Origin: Excoecaria cochinchinensis
Lineage: Eukaryota > Streptophyta > Magnoliopsida > Malpighiales > Euphorbiaceae
Direction: 5' to 3'
NCBI GenBank assembly: GCA_947683425.1
Contig: CANTUQ010000106.1
Span: 4,302,001-4,366,000 of the forward strand
DNA length: 64,000 nt
Below, piece after piece: positions 53,967 to 64,000 of the stretch. Both the position numbers and the translations under genes were made by a program. Positions within the stretch are counted from its first letter, which is position 1. Each line of letters opens with the position of its first letter. The notes beneath the pieces are model-generated. The model was given only the letters and a program-made list of their open reading frames with translations. It searched no databases and was not told the origin of the DNA.

Positions 53967-56238
53967 TGTAGACACCAGATCCTGAGACAACTCAGACCAA
54001 GGTTACCCAGTGATGAAAATGATGCTTGTTCACAGGTAAAAGAGTTAGAAGTGATGATTTTCTTGTCAAAACCTTCTTTTTAAATAAATTTTTTTTTAAT
54101 TCGGTTTTTGGGGTTTTTTGATGGCCTGCCGTTGTGTGGCCTGCACAACGCGTGAAGCACGGCACCTCTCGACGGCATGCGCCAGGTGCAGCGCCTGCGG
54201 GACACGTGCGTAAGGCTGCCTCGCCCGTGAGGCGCCACACGCAAGTTCTCGCCCTGCACGAGGCTGCACCTTGCGCACGCGAGGTGCGGCCCCCTCTGCG
54301 CGCACTCCGCGCACACAAGGTGCTGCCCCCTCTGCGTGAGGCACCTCGCGCACGAGGTGCGGCCCCCCAGCGCGAAGCCACACCTCACGCGTCTCCTTCC
54401 TCTCTTGGGCTCCATTTTTCTTCCGATTTTTTTTTTTTGGTTTTCTTTGGTTTTAAGTTGGAATTAAACTCAATTTCTTTTTTTTTTCAAAAGGATAAAT
54501 TTTATTTTTAAAAGAGAATTAGTCGCTTTGAATAGGATTAAAACTCCTAAAAAACCTAATTTTTGGATGATATAAAAAGAAAGATATCAGAACAGAAATA
54601 GGGGGAAGCATTTAGAACGACAACCAAAAAAAAACTCCAAGAAAAGGGAAAAAGATTTTCTTAGTTTCCTTGAAAAATCCTAATAATTCTTGAGCCAAAG
54701 AAATTAATTTTTTGTGTTTAAGAATCAATTTTTCATCATCTATTTTTAAAGAAATAACAGTATTTGATTTCAAATTTTTGGCAACAGATCCAAGCTTTCT
54801 TAATTCTCATTTGTCAAACAATTGACAGGAAATCAGTCCTTCCTTATTTTGCAACCCGAATCAAATCTAAGGGTAAATATCCGGGCTTGAACCAATTCTT
54901 TCTCTTTTCCTATTTTTGTCGTTCATTTGTTTTTCCAACTGTAAGTTGCTTTAAATTGCTATTAACGTATTTGTGCATCGTTGTTTGTTATAATGCATGC
55001 AATGTAATTTTACTCTATAGAATATTATATAATAATTTTATTTTCCATTCGATTCTATTTTTGGTCATTAATCCATTCTATTAATCTTTTGCATCATTTT
55101 TATCAAACGTTGTTCTTCTAACAATTGTAAATATTCTTCTCAGTTAGGATTATATTTGCTTCATTTAATTGCTTTATTTTATTATATTGCATTATTTGTC
55201 GTATTTGCTTTAGTTAATTATTTATTTCTATTTTATCATATTCTATTTAACTTGCTAACATTATTTCTTATCCGTGTTTTATTGTTTGCCAAACTTATTT
55301 ATTTTACTATGAGTAACTTCCTGGGCAAGCCGGATGATCAATAGATTAAGGACCTTCAAAGTTTGGGTTTGCATTTTAATTATTGCATTTCCTTTATTTT
55401 ATTGTATTGTATTGTATGCAAAATGGAGTTTTAAATGCGTTTATTTCATAGAAACTCATGTTTTTTACAATAATAAAAATTGGGATTTTTGTTAATAAAA
55501 TAGGATCAATGTCCTGATTTTAGCCAATGAACTGTCACTTTCAAAAAGGAGAGTTAGTTTTCATAAAATGGGATCACTCATCCCTGTTTTCTCCATACAT
55601 GCCTAAAAATAATTCTCCAATTTTTAATTATGTGTGAAGGAACCAATGTTAGTAAAAATTTAATAAATGCCCCAATTTGTATATGATGTATTTTACTTCA
55701 TTCTTCTTTGTATATTTATCTACCTTGGGCCCTTGTAATTAATTTTGGAGCAATTTTATTCCTTTATTTATTTATGCTTTATTTATTTTGGGGTATTGTT
55801 CTGTCTTATATTTTTTACTTGTAATTTATTTACTGCTTTATTTATTTCTTTCTTTACAACTTTCCAAAAATGCTTGAAATGCACTTTAATTTTATTGCAT
55901 GATCGTGTGAGAAGGGAGATAAAATAATTATTTCTAAAAACTCATTTATATAGCATTAACCAAAGGTATAAATAAGAGTGAGGTCTCGAACTCTCTCTGG
56001 TTTTGGCCTCATAAGGTTAGAATTTATTTTTTAATATTTTATTGGGTGGCGACTCCATGATACCTGCCTTATAATACCCAATAGGCGCCCTCGTAGGTTG
56101 ATTGCCAACAATAGAAAGGCCCATTGCGAAGCGACTAGCTTTCACGAGTTCTAAACGAACCTCCATCTGGTCTCGAGTCCTAAAAGCGGTCTTCCGAGAA
56201 TGACCCGAATGCCGAGCCGGGGTTCCTCGCACGTCACA
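53967..56238 (+). repeat. 5' LTR of Tat-3
   Basis: It runs from TGTAGACACCAGATCC to CGCACGTCACA (TG..CA), about 2.27 kb. It matches 61767-64000 almost throughout. U3 carries a GC-rich palindrome block and a TATA box. The R/U5 end resembles the Tat-1 LTR end (GCACGTCACA versus GCGCGTCACA). Short ORFs inside it are not genes. Confidence 0.92.
54125..54580 (+). promoter_or_regulatory. U3 GC-rich palindrome array and TATA box of Tat-3
   Basis: 54125-54400 is dense in GAGGTGCGGCC and its complement, with perfect hairpins such as GCACCTCG-cgca-CGAGGTGC (54341-54360). The TATA-like GATATAAAAAG lies about 170 bp further (54570-54580). The same block is at 61925-62220 in the 3' LTR, with different point changes. 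Confidence 0.65.
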
Positions 56239-56239
56239 G

Positions 56240-56257
56240 TGGCAACTCCGCTGGGGA
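56240..56257 (+). other. Primer binding site of Tat-3
   Basis: TGGCAACTCCGCTGGGGA lies one base after the LTR end, as in Tat-1. Confidence 0.8.
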
Positions 56258-57181
56258 CATCATGAGATTTTGCTTCGAAAGTACCTGTGGCTAATCTAAT
56301 ATAAATGGGTTTATGGTTAAGCAATTTTATCTCTTTTCGAAAAAATTGCATTGCATTTATTAGAGCCTTAGAACTACGCTAGTTGGTCCCTTATTTTACC
56401 CCGGTGCATTCCTGAAACACAACCCTACTTTCATTCATTGCAGGAAAGTGTTCGGGATAATCACCAACCCAAGTCTTATACCATCAACGGTACATCAAAT
56501 GGAGAACTGATCGGTTATTATGCTCGCGATGAGCTAGACCTATTGGCAGAGACCATGCTTGGGTAGACCTAAAGTAACACCGCCCTTAACTAAAGCTCAT
56601 GTAATGGCAATAGAAACTTCCACTAGGTGATACGTACCTTAACAATGTGCTTGCTGCGTGGGCCCTTATATATTGAACAAATTCAAAACATATTAATTGG
56701 ACACTCATCAAAGGCTCTTGTGCACCGATGGCCCCATTTTTAGTCTATTTGAAAAGTCCAAATATATAATGACCAAAACCCGTATGCATGTGCTTTAAAT
56801 TAAGAGTGCTATGCTACTGGTTTCTCACTATGCACCATACGCGCTCATTGGATTCCTCGCTGACCCATGGATCAAACCTACCTAGGAAAGAGACTGCACG
56901 ACCACCTGTGTGGGAGTAACAAGGTTGGAAGGATCTATCCGCTAGTATGTGGTTGTCTATGCTGCATCAACACGATCATGCATCTTTAATGTCATTCACG
57001 CATCATGCTAACAATTTGAGTCTTTCAGCCATCATAGGTACAAATCAGTGGTCTAGGGGTCCTGACGACCGATTGGTAAGGAGAAACCCATTCTTTTGAG
57101 TCACTAGAGCAAGTGTCGTATTAGGGTTTAGAGTCACTTTTAGATAGCATCGAATCCTTGCCTTCAGAATTACCACTGGAT
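56258..57181 (+). other. Conserved untranslated leader of Tat-3
   Basis: No gene. It shares ordered blocks with the Tat-1 leader, including GGATAATCACCAACCCAAG, GCGATGAGCTAGACCT and CATGCTTGGGTAG. Confidence 0.6.
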
Positions 57182-58505
57182 ATGGCCAACCCAGATTTAG
57201 ATGCCACCCGAGCTATGGTCACCGAAGGGCCTAAGAAATGAAGCGCAGATTTGAGGAATTTGAACATAGAATGATGCCAATGATGGAAAACTTGGCTACC
57301 ACCCTAGTGCCACCAATTGGTCAACAACCTACCGCTCCTCCCGTGGGACAGGCCGAATAGATTTCGATCAGGGAGGTACCCCCGGCAGTAGTTGAAAAAC
57401 CACCTCCTACTATTGAGCCTAGAGCTCTTACAAACGTTGAGCCTAGAAGGGTTGGAGGACATAGACCTGAAAAGGATTTTATAGAAGATGAGCAGGAGGA
57501 ATCCGCGGTAGTGAGAGCTAAGCCTCCCAAAGAGGATGTTGCCTTGAAAAAGACAGAGGAGAGAGTAGAGGCGATGGTCCGCCCACTGTTTGCCGGAAAG
57601 GGGATAAGCCAAGAGGATAGGGATTTGGATGACGAGGAGATGCTTCCTCAAAGGTTTAAAATGCCCAATCTGCCCAAGTTCGACGGCACCTCAGATCCAT
57701 CTGCTCACGTCAAGCAGGATACGCTTGTAATGAAGGGGACTTGCTTACCAAGAGACAGAAGGTAGAATATTTCTGTCTCAGCTTGAATGGGCCTGCTATA
57801 CACTGGTACCACGGTTTGGATAGGAGGATAAGAGAAGATTGGGACTTGTTGACTGAAGAGTTCCTTAAACAGTATGACTGCAGCACCCGAATGGAGGTTA
57901 CTTTGAAAGATCTGGAACTACTTCAACATAAATCTAATGAGTTATTCCACGATTATCTTACTCAGTGGAAAAATCGAGTAATGGAGATGAAGAGGAAGCC
58001 GAATACTCCAGATCAGATTTGGTTATTCATCCGAAATGCTAGTCCATACTCAAGAAAGGGCTAAAGATAAAGTGGCTCAAAGATTGGGACTCTCTAAAGG
58101 ACATAATTATCAAAGTAGAAGGTGAGTACCTAGCAAAGAAAGCAAGCCAAAGTAACTTCGGGAACCAACCAGGGTACAAATAGAGTGGTGCAAGGAACAG
58201 TAATAACAGAAATGGCAAGACAGTTGAGGTTTTAGCCGCCAAAGATGGACAAGGTCACAGGTATTATTCTAATTTAGGCCGCTCTCTGTCCTGGGTATTG
58301 GAGAAATTGACAAAGGAGGGAAAGTTTAGGCCATTAACACCCAGGCCCGTTATGAATCAAGGATAGCCAGGGCACAGAGATGATCAGTACTGCACCTACC
58401 ATCAGCACATTGGGCACCTGATAGATTATTGTCGAACTTTGAGGAACAAGATCCAAGATCTTATTAATTCCAAGGAGATCACTGACCCTGAGAGGACACA
58501 GAAGT
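57182..58505 (+). pseudogene. gag: gag of Tat-3, frameshifted
   Basis: Starts MANPDLDATRAMV. Stops break the N-terminus (57240s and 57358). The capsid domain begins in one frame (RFKMPNLPKFDGTSDPSAHV) and continues after a frameshift near 57740 with QKVEYFCLSLNGPAIHWYHGL and DQIWLFIRNASPY. A second shift near 58055 leads to the tail, with LGRPLSWVLEKL and the nucleocapsid-like CTYHQHIGH..DYC. It is clearly homologous to gag of Tat-1. Confidence 0.86.
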
Positions 58506-60740
58506 AGAAGAAGGCGTAAACGATTTTCAAGACACAAATAAAGAGTCCTAAAAGGTGGCTAACTCATAGCAAGTAGTAGAAGATAAGACTTTCTATTAGA
58601 TGTGCTTTTCATTTTATTGTTGAACCTTTTTAATCTTTATGTATGCAGTACTATTTACATTAATTATATTGATGACTTTTTGCTTATGTCTCTCATGATT
58701 TCACTATGCATGATCGCAACCATAAGTCATTTACATTTGATATTAACTTAATGAATGTTGCCTTATTCAATCTCGAGATCCCGTAAGCATCTGATATAAC
58801 TCCTGAAAAGAGGAGGATTCTGAGAGATTAATGAAAAAAAATATGAAAAAGAAGGAAAAAGGAAAAAATGAAACGGCCTTTGCCTGGACCTAGAATGACA
58901 TTGATAAGAGCATTATTGGGACAACACTGCTTCAAATACGCCGACCTGACGATGAACAAAATTTCAAAATTCAATCCTTTGCTTCCTAAAAATCTAGGAC
59001 GCATACGATACAGCCTAACAAAGTCAAACTCCGATCATTAGAAGGGCTTAAACAAACGAAACTCTGGGTCTTCACAAGAAATAGCTAATTAAAACTAAGC
59101 CTTAGAATTCCTTTCTTTCCAACCATTTGAGAGATTTATTACAAAGCCAATCAAGATTGACCTTTAATTATTTGGGGCCAAGATGAGTGAGGCATGGACA
59201 CTTATACCTAAACTTACAAAGAGAGCTTTGCTTTTGATTTAAAAGAAAAAAAAAGGAAAAAAAAAAAGAGAAAAACAAAGAGAAAAGAAAATCTCATAGT
59301 TTTGTTTTAAATCATCTGGGGACAACATACAATTCCATCTCAACCATTAAATGCCACTTCAGAAATTGAGCCACCAAAGTCGACAAAAGAAGATACAGAC
59401 ATTCACGGTTAAGACTCAAGCAACGAAACTCACTGGCCCAGTCAGTTTGCACAAGGGTCAAGAAAAGATCTTTGGCACTAAAAAAGAGGCACTGTTGGAA
59501 GAAGCAACCTTCCGACTAATGAGGATGGAAGTAAGTTTAAAGAAACCAATAGATGCCGACGAACTAAGGGAGGTTCCATGACAAAAAAAATGCCCCGCGG
59601 GTTGAAAACCAAAAAAAGGCGACCTTACTAAAATTAGGCACCCCGTCAAGGTGAAAACCGAAAAGGCATCTTGGGCAAAAGTTAGGGGCAAAGAGAAAAT
59701 GTCCAATCATGAAAACCCCAAGAGGGCTGGTTGATAACAAGAGTTTGATGTTCTTGGAATCCATCTCGAGATTAGATAGGGTCTTGTGTTCTTGAGATTA
59801 ATGCCAAATGATGATCATGTGTGATGAAATCAGATTGAAACATACTCATTTATGCCATGATATATTAATATAAGTAGAGCAGCTTATTGCGCATACTCAA
59901 AATTGTTTAGGTTCCAGCATAAAAAGTAGCATGTTGTTTCTCTTTTTCCATAAGGCCTCCATTGCTGCCATCATCCTAATGTTTCAGCTAACTTGCCCGA
60001 GCTAATCATGCAGCACCTTCATGAAAAAAAAAAAAAGAAGGGAAAGGTCGTTAGAGATGAAAACTGTAACCGGCTCTTTAAGCAAAAATTAGGCCAAAGG
60101 ATAGGGTGAAAACCTGAAAGCAGGCAGTCTATCCTTTAAAAAAAAAGCCGCTGAATTGGGTTGGGTCCATTCTAGGCAAAAAATAAGACACAGGATTATG
60201 TGAAAATCCCTAAAGGGATGCATTTCCCTCGAATAAAAGCTAGTGTGAAAATCCACAAGGGACGCACTACCTTTAATCAATGACCAACAGTACATGGAGC
60301 AATAAGACGGCTCAAATAGTTTCCCTTCAAATAGATAATGCATAATTTAGGACACAAGTTAAAGTCTTGGGGGAAAAATGCTCATTGATCGGGAGGCAAA
60401 GATGGGCACGGGTCGGTTCTCTTTGAAAGATTATGTGTCAGTGTTCTTAAGCAAAGACGACACTCCTCTAGGTCTCTGGGGGGTATTAAAACAATGTGAG
60501 TGGCCAAGCTGTACCCTCAACGGACCCTTAACCACTCAAGACTCAGTCTATTCATTTTTGCATGCATTTTATGTCATACAATTCTTTCGCAAACATTTGC
60601 ATATAACTTTTCACCTGCACACATGGTTTTTTTGTACATATCCCTGTGCACATAACTTTGCAGGAAAAGTCCAGATAAAGACCACAAGCGCAAAAGCGGG
60701 CCGAGGACAACTTCAACACAACATAGGCACTCATCCGTTC
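58506..60740 (+). other. Tat-3 region where pol and the extra genes are deleted
   Basis: 58780-58900 matches the segment just before RT in Tat-1 (ATAACTCCTGA.., GGCCTTTGCCTGGACCTA). RT, RNase H and integrase are missing. 58900-59580 is unidentified. From 59590 the post-pol GTGAAAA motifs reappear, matching Tat-1 8338-8500. About 60160-60300 matches the last codons of the antisense ORF (GSASLVDFHT on the - strand). The rest shows nothing I can name. Confidence 0.7.
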
Positions 60741-60920
60741 AAAGTCCTCTTAAGAGGCAAACCATTCAAAGTCCTCTTAAGAGGAAAACCCTACCAAAGT
60801 CCTCTTAAGAGGCAAATCCTTCAAAGTCCTTTTAAGAAGCAAACCCTTAAAGTCCTTTTAAGAGGAAAATCCTTACAAGTCCTCTTAAGAAGCAAATCAA
60901 CCAAAGGGCCCTCAGAGGAC
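60741..60920 (+). repeat. 27-bp tandem array with CCTCTTAAGAGG palindrome
   Basis: AAAGTCCTCTTAAGAGG-type units begin at 60741, 60768, 60796, 60823, 60849 and 60876, plus a decayed copy near 60902. Spacing is 26-28 bp. Each intact unit contains a 12-bp perfect palindrome. An apparent 202-codon ORF across it is a product of the repeat. Confidence 0.92.
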
Positions 60921-60944
60921 ACCGCTTTAGATCTCAAAAGGGTT

Positions 60945-61620
60945 AGTACGATGGCGGCACTACCATTTTATGGAAGGTTAGCATAACCACGACACTATCA
61001 CACCAACAAGTTAAATACCGAAATGGCTGGGGTTATACACCACATAGGTTAGATGCCACAACGACAGATAATAGACGCCACAACGGCTGGGGCTATACAC
61101 CGCACAGCTTAGATGCCACAACGACAGAGGTTAGACACCACACCAATAGGTTAGATACCAAAATGGCTGGGGCTATACACCGCGCAGGTTAGATGCCATA
61201 ACGATAGAAGTTAGACACCACACCAACAGGTTAAATACTGAAACGGCTGGTGCTATACACCACACAGGTTAGATGCCATAACGATAGAGGTTAGACACCA
61301 CACCAACAGGTTAGATAATGAAACGGTTGGGGCTATACACCGCATAAGTTAGATGCCGCAACGATAGAGGTTAGACACCACACCAACAGGTTAGATACCG
61401 AAATGGCTGGGGCTGTACACCACAAAGGTCAGATGCCACAACGACAGAGGTTAGACACCACATCAAAGTCAATTACAAACCACAATGGCAAAAGGCTAGA
61501 CACCGCACAGGTTAGATACCACAACGATGGAGGTTAGACACCACATCAAAGTCAGTTATACACCACAATCGCAAAAGCTAGACACCGTACAGGTTAGATG
61601 CCAAAATAAAAAGGGTTAGC
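60945..61620 (+). repeat. 80-bp tandem array before the Tat-3 3' LTR
   Basis: Units contain GGCTGGGGCTATACACC and GGTTAGATGCC. The GGCTGG-type block begins at 61025, 61085, 61165, 61245, 61325 and 61405, with exact 80-bp steps after the first. More diverged units continue to about 61620. Confidence 0.92.
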
Positions 61621-61744
61621 ACGTCGACAAATTGACGATAACTACTCGCAACAACTTCATTCAGACCGGAAAGGCAACTGCCTCAAGTACATGTCTCTTC
61701 CTTCTTTCTTTGAGTTTTGGCTCACCTAGGCACCCATGCACTAT

Positions 61745-61766
61745 GTTCCCCAAAACTAGGGGCAGC
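61745..61766 (+). other. Polypurine tract of Tat-3
   Basis: GTTCCCCAAAACTAGGGGCAGC directly precedes the LTR start TGTAGACACC. Confidence 0.8.
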
Positions 61767-64000
61767 TGTAGACACCGGGTCCTGAGACAGCCCAGACCAA
61801 GGTTACCTAGTGATGAAAATGATGCTTGTTCACAGGCAAAAGAGTTAGAAGTGATGATTTCCTTGTCGAAACCTTCTTTTTAAATCAAAAATTATTTTTT
61901 TATTTCGATTTTCGAGGTTTTTCGGTGGCCTGCCATTGCGCGACCTACACAGCGCGTGAAACGCAGCACCTCCCGACGGCGTGCTCGAGGCCGCACCTCG
62001 CGTACACGAGGCACTTCTTGCACGAGGTGCGGCCCCCTCTGCACGAGGCCACACCTCGCGCATGCGAGGTACCTCTCACACGAGGTGCGGCCCCTTCTGC
62101 ACGAGGTGCGGCCCCTTTTGCACGAGGCACCTCGCGCACAAGGTGCGGCCCCCTCTACGTGAGGCTGCACCTCACACACGCGAGGTGCGGCTGCCCAGCG
62201 TGAGGCCACACCTCGCGCGTCTCCTTCCTCGCTCGAGCTCCGTTTTTCTTCCGGTCTTTTCTGGTTTTATCTGGTTTTAAGTTGGAATAAACTCAAATTC
62301 CTTTTTTTCGATTTTCAAAAGGATAAATTTTATTTTTAAAAGATAATTAGTCGCTTTGAATAGGATTAAAACTCCTAAAAGACCTAATTTTTGGATGATA
62401 TAAAAAGAAAGATATCAGACTAGAAATAGGGGGAAGCATTTAGAACGGAAACCAAAAAAAAAACTCTGAGAAAAGGGAAAAAGATTTTCTTAGTTTTATT
62501 GAAAAATCCTAATGATTCTTGAGCCAAAAAAAAAAATTTTTTGTGTTTAAGAATCAATTTTTCATCATCTGTTTTCAAAGAAATAACAGTGTTTGATTTC
62601 AAATTTTTGGCAACAGATCCAAGCTTTCTTAATTCTCATTTATCAAACAATCGACAGGAAATCAGTCCTTCCTTATTTTGCAACCCGAATTAAATCTAAG
62701 GGTAAATATCCAGGCTTGAGCCAATTTTTTTCTCTTTTCTTATTTTTGTCGTTCATTTGTTTTTCCAACTGTAAGTTGCTATAAATTGCTATTAGCGTAT
62801 TTGAGCATCATTGTTTGTTATAATTAACTTGAACTTGGAATAGTTTAATTAATTTATTTACATATTGCATGTAATGTAATTTAACTCTATAGAATATTCT
62901 GTAATAATTTTATTTTCCATTCGATTTTGTTTTTGGTCATTAATCCATTCTATTAATCTTTTGCATCATTTTTATTATACGTTGTTCTTCTAATAATTGT
63001 AAATATTCTTCTCGGTTAGGATTATATTTGCTTCATTTAATTGCTTTATTTTATTATATTGTATTATTTGTCGTATTTGCTTTAGTTAATTATTTATTTC
63101 TATTTTATCATATTCTATTTAACTTGCTAAGATTATTTCTTATCCTTGTTTTGTTGTTTGCGAAACTTATTTATTTCACTATGAGTAACTTCCTGGGCAA
63201 GCCGAGTGATCAAGAGATTAAGGACCTTCAAAGTTTGGGTTTGCATTTTAATTATTGTATTTCCTTTATTTTGTTGTATTGTATGCAAAATGGAGTTTTA
63301 AATGCGTTTATTTCATAGAAACTCATGTTTTTTATAATAATAAAAATTGAGATTTTTGTTAATAAAAATATAGGATCAATGTCCTGATTTTAACTAATGA
63401 GCTGTCACTTTCAAAAAGGAGAGTTAGTTTTTATAAAATGGGATCACTCATCCCTGTTTTCTCCATAAATGACTAAAAATAATTCTCCAATTTTTAATTG
63501 TGTGTGAAGCAACCAATGTTCTTAAAATTCTAATAAATGCCCCGATTTGTGTATGATGTATTTTACTTCATTCTTCTTTGTATATTTATCTACCTTGGGC
63601 CCTTGTAATTAATTTTGTGGCAATTTTATTCCTTTATTTATTTATACTTTCATTATTTTGGGGTATTGTTCTGTCCCATATTTTTTACTTGTAATTTATT
63701 TACTGCTTTATTTATAGCTTTCTTTACAGCTTTCCAAAGATACTTGAAATGTGCTTTAATTTTATTGCATGATCGTGTGAGAAGGGAGATAAAATAATTA
63801 ATTCTAAAAACTCAGTTATATAGCATTAACCAAAGGTATAAATAAGAGTGAGGTCCTGAACTCTCTCTGGTTTTAGTCTCATAAGATTAGAATTCATTTC
63901 CCAATATTTTATTGGGTGGTGACTCCATGATACTTGCCTTATAATACCCAATAGGCACCCTCGTAGGTTGATTTTCAACAATGGAATGGGGGTGAATCCC
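61767..64000 (+). repeat. 3' LTR of Tat-3, cut by window end
   Basis: It matches 53967 onward. It diverges from the 5' LTR only near the last 30 bases (after GTTGATT, about 63973), which may mean an altered or interrupted U5. An insertion of about 50 bp near 62825-62870 is absent from the 5' LTR. Confidence 0.9.

Larger units (their letters stand above)
53967..64000 (+). mobile_element. Tat-3: gag-only Tat-type element, 3' end beyond window
   Basis: It has a 5' LTR (53967-56238), Tat-type primer site, conserved leader, gag, a short RT-upstream remnant, post-pol motifs, two tandem arrays, polypurine tract and 3' LTR (from 61767). RT, RNase H, integrase, the antisense ORF body and the ORF-1 gene are absent. 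It inserted in a Mutator-like transposase gene; ATCAC (53962-53966) is the predicted left target copy. Any mobility would depend on proteins from another element. Confidence 0.88.

Noticed and set aside
54134..54511. Long Arg/Ala/Cys-rich frames on both strands
   Set aside because: They are products of the GC-rich palindrome array in the Tat-3 LTR; the frames are not kept in the other LTR (61826-62280).
55156..55344. Hydrophobic short frame ending MSNFLGKPDDQ, repeated at 63028-63318
   Set aside because: It is in LTR sequence (Tat-3 U5/R) and T-rich; the repetition is due to the LTR pair, not a gene family.
60378..60986. 202-codon frame
   Set aside because: Its second half is the translated 27-bp tandem array and the first half has no recognisable domain.

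Overview
This window is nuclear DNA from a flowering plant, most likely a eudicot. It is a nest of transposable elements, and I see no intact host gene. The plant assignment rests on Ty3/gypsy lineages found only in plants (Tat with a second RNase H, Athila, and a chromodomain-bearing Tekay/Del-type chromovirus), plus CACTA, hAT-like and Mutator-like DNA transposon pieces. I cannot name the species.

Layout. (1) 1-16413: a Tat-lineage retrotransposon (called Tat-1 here) on the + strand. Its 5' LTR is cut by the window start. It carries primer site, leader, a gag-pol frame (1959-8312), an antisense ORF (10035-9352), an internal two-way promoter region, a sense ORF-1-like gene (11220-13253), tandem repeats, polypurine tract and 3' LTR (14361-16413). 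(2) 16414-21587: the right part of a relative (Tat-2), into which Tat-1 inserted; the rest of Tat-2 should lie left of the window. (3) 21588-21843: the terminal region of a CACTA transposon at a deletion junction. (4) 21844-47333: a chromovirus on the - strand. Its gag is split by a solo LTR (27424-30120, perfect 5-bp target duplication), and its 5' LTR is split by an Athila-lineage element on the - strand (33574-46835). (5) 47334-53966: older AT-rich DNA with a hAT-like non-autonomous element and a broken Mutator-like transposase gene with a recognisable promoter. (6) 53967-64000: a third Tat-type element (Tat-3) inserted in that transposase gene. It keeps LTRs, leader and gag but has lost nearly all of pol; its 3' LTR runs off the window.

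How the parts relate. Every coding region except the antisense ORF is broken. Many frames are still continuous, and most stops I checked sit at codons one C-to-T change from Gln (CAG/CAA), Arg (CGA) or Trp (TGG). This fits decay by cytosine methylation in silenced chromatin. Tat-1, Tat-2 and Athila share a two-part plan: gag-pol driven by the LTR, and a separate downstream ORF-1-type gene with a C-terminal coiled-coil-like, Gln-rich region.

The most unusual pattern is a repeated promoter design. Short GC-rich palindromes occur in arrays upstream of TATA boxes in the Tat-1/Tat-2 LTRs, the Athila LTRs, the Tat-3 LTR and the Mutator-like gene. A palindrome doublet also occurs in the solo LTR. 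Tat-1 and Athila repeat their own palindrome inside the element, next to the second gene. A different hairpin family with paired changes lies in the leader of the Tat ORF-1 gene. All coordinates and comparisons were read by eye.
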